Source: Holosporales bacterium | Lineage (GTDB): Bacteria; Pseudomonadota; Alphaproteobacteria; Caedimonadales; UBA9215 | NCBI GenBank assembly: GCA_003503995.1 | Contig: DOCA01000038.1 | Location: forward strand, 1-6,763 | DNA: 6,763 bases | Direction of reading: 5' to 3' | Notes under the pieces: generated by a model | Database searches by the model: none | Told to the model about the DNA's origin: nothing | What the model saw: only the letters and a program-made list of their open reading frames with translations | Shown here: positions 6,625 through 6,763 of the stretch, piece by piece | Layout of the letters: each line of letters begins with the position of its first letter | How positions within the stretch are numbered: the stretch's first letter is position 1 | Translations under genes and position numbers: made by a program

Positions 6625-6763
6625 ATGTCATTATCAGAAGCTCCAAAAGGTCATCGCTTTCCTATATCTATCATTAGTCATGCTGTTTGGCGCTATCACC
6701 GTTTTAACGACAGCTACCGTGATATTAGCGAAGAGCTTGCTTATCGTGGTATTACTGTGAGCT
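6625..6763 (+). CDS. IS6-family transposase, N-terminal 46 codons (cut by window end)
   Basis: DDE-type transposase of the IS6/IS26 family, expected to be about 220-240 aa; only the first 46 residues are inside the window. The visible part is the family's N-terminal region: G-H-R-F-P-I-S-I-I-S-H-A-V-W-R-Y, then S-Y-R-D-I-S-E-E-L-A-Y-R-G-I-T-V. This matches the pattern of family members, such as W-Y-x-x-Y-x-x-S-Y-R-E-L-x-E-M-L-x-x-R-G-V in IS26 relatives. The ATG has AGAGG 7 nt upstream (6613-6617). The catalytic DDE residues are beyond the window, so whether the enzyme is intact cannot be judged. It is transcribed in the same direction as the efflux operon. Confidence 0.82.
   Translation, partial: MSLSEAPKGHRFPISIISHAVWRYHRFNDSYRDISEELAYRGITVS

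Larger units (their letters stand above)
6559..6763 (+). mobile_element. IS6-family insertion sequence, left part only
   Basis: The element is identified by the transposase N-terminus it encodes. The proposed left end starts at GG 6559 (GGAGTGACATTGCGGAAACC); IS6-family ends typically begin with GG and contain TTGC a few bases in, as in GGCACTGTTGCAAA of IS26. The exact boundary is uncertain by a few bases because the right end is outside the window. The usual size of this family is about 0.8 kb, so roughly a quarter is visible. Several small inverted repeats lie between the end and the transposase start: AACCT/AGGTT (6575-6587), CTAGG/CCTAG (6581-6604) and GGAAA/TTTCC (6572-6601). Confidence 0.7.

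Overview
The window holds a complete tripartite RND multidrug-efflux locus of the AcrR/AcrA-AcrB/OprM type, followed by the start of an insertion sequence of the IS6 family. The DNA is AT-rich by eye. The proteins (lipoprotein outer-membrane channel, periplasmic adaptor, AcrB-class inner-membrane pump) belong to a Gram-negative bacterium. The pump is very close to proteobacterial AcrB/MexB, so an AT-rich proteobacterium is the most likely host. The sequence alone does not fix the species.

Layout: positions 1-78 show nothing recognisable. Positions 79-690 (minus strand) encode a TetR/AcrR-family repressor. The 691-821 gap carries the control region. An 18-bp perfect palindrome (724-741) lies inside two face-to-face promoters, one for the repressor and one for the efflux operon, with a second, 10-bp palindrome (744-753) just downstream. 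The efflux operon then runs on the plus strand: adaptor (822-1952, TTG start), RND pump (2004-5147) and outer-membrane factor (5137-6549, overlapping the pump by 11 bp). Nine bases after the last stop codon a likely IS6-family left end begins (about 6559). It carries its own promoter and the first 46 codons of the transposase, cut off by the window edge.

How the parts work together: the pump takes substrates from the inner membrane and periplasm using the proton motive force. The adaptor bridges it to the outer-membrane channel, and the repressor is expected to release the shared operator when it binds a pump substrate. All key residues that could be checked (proton-relay Asp/Asp/Lys/Arg of the pump, the R-L-S tip motif of the adaptor, the lipobox of the channel) are intact, so the system looks functional.

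I see no sign of a wholly new system here. The points most worth a second look are the compact overlapping promoter/operator arrangement and the IS element sitting against the 3' end of the operon with no terminator in between.
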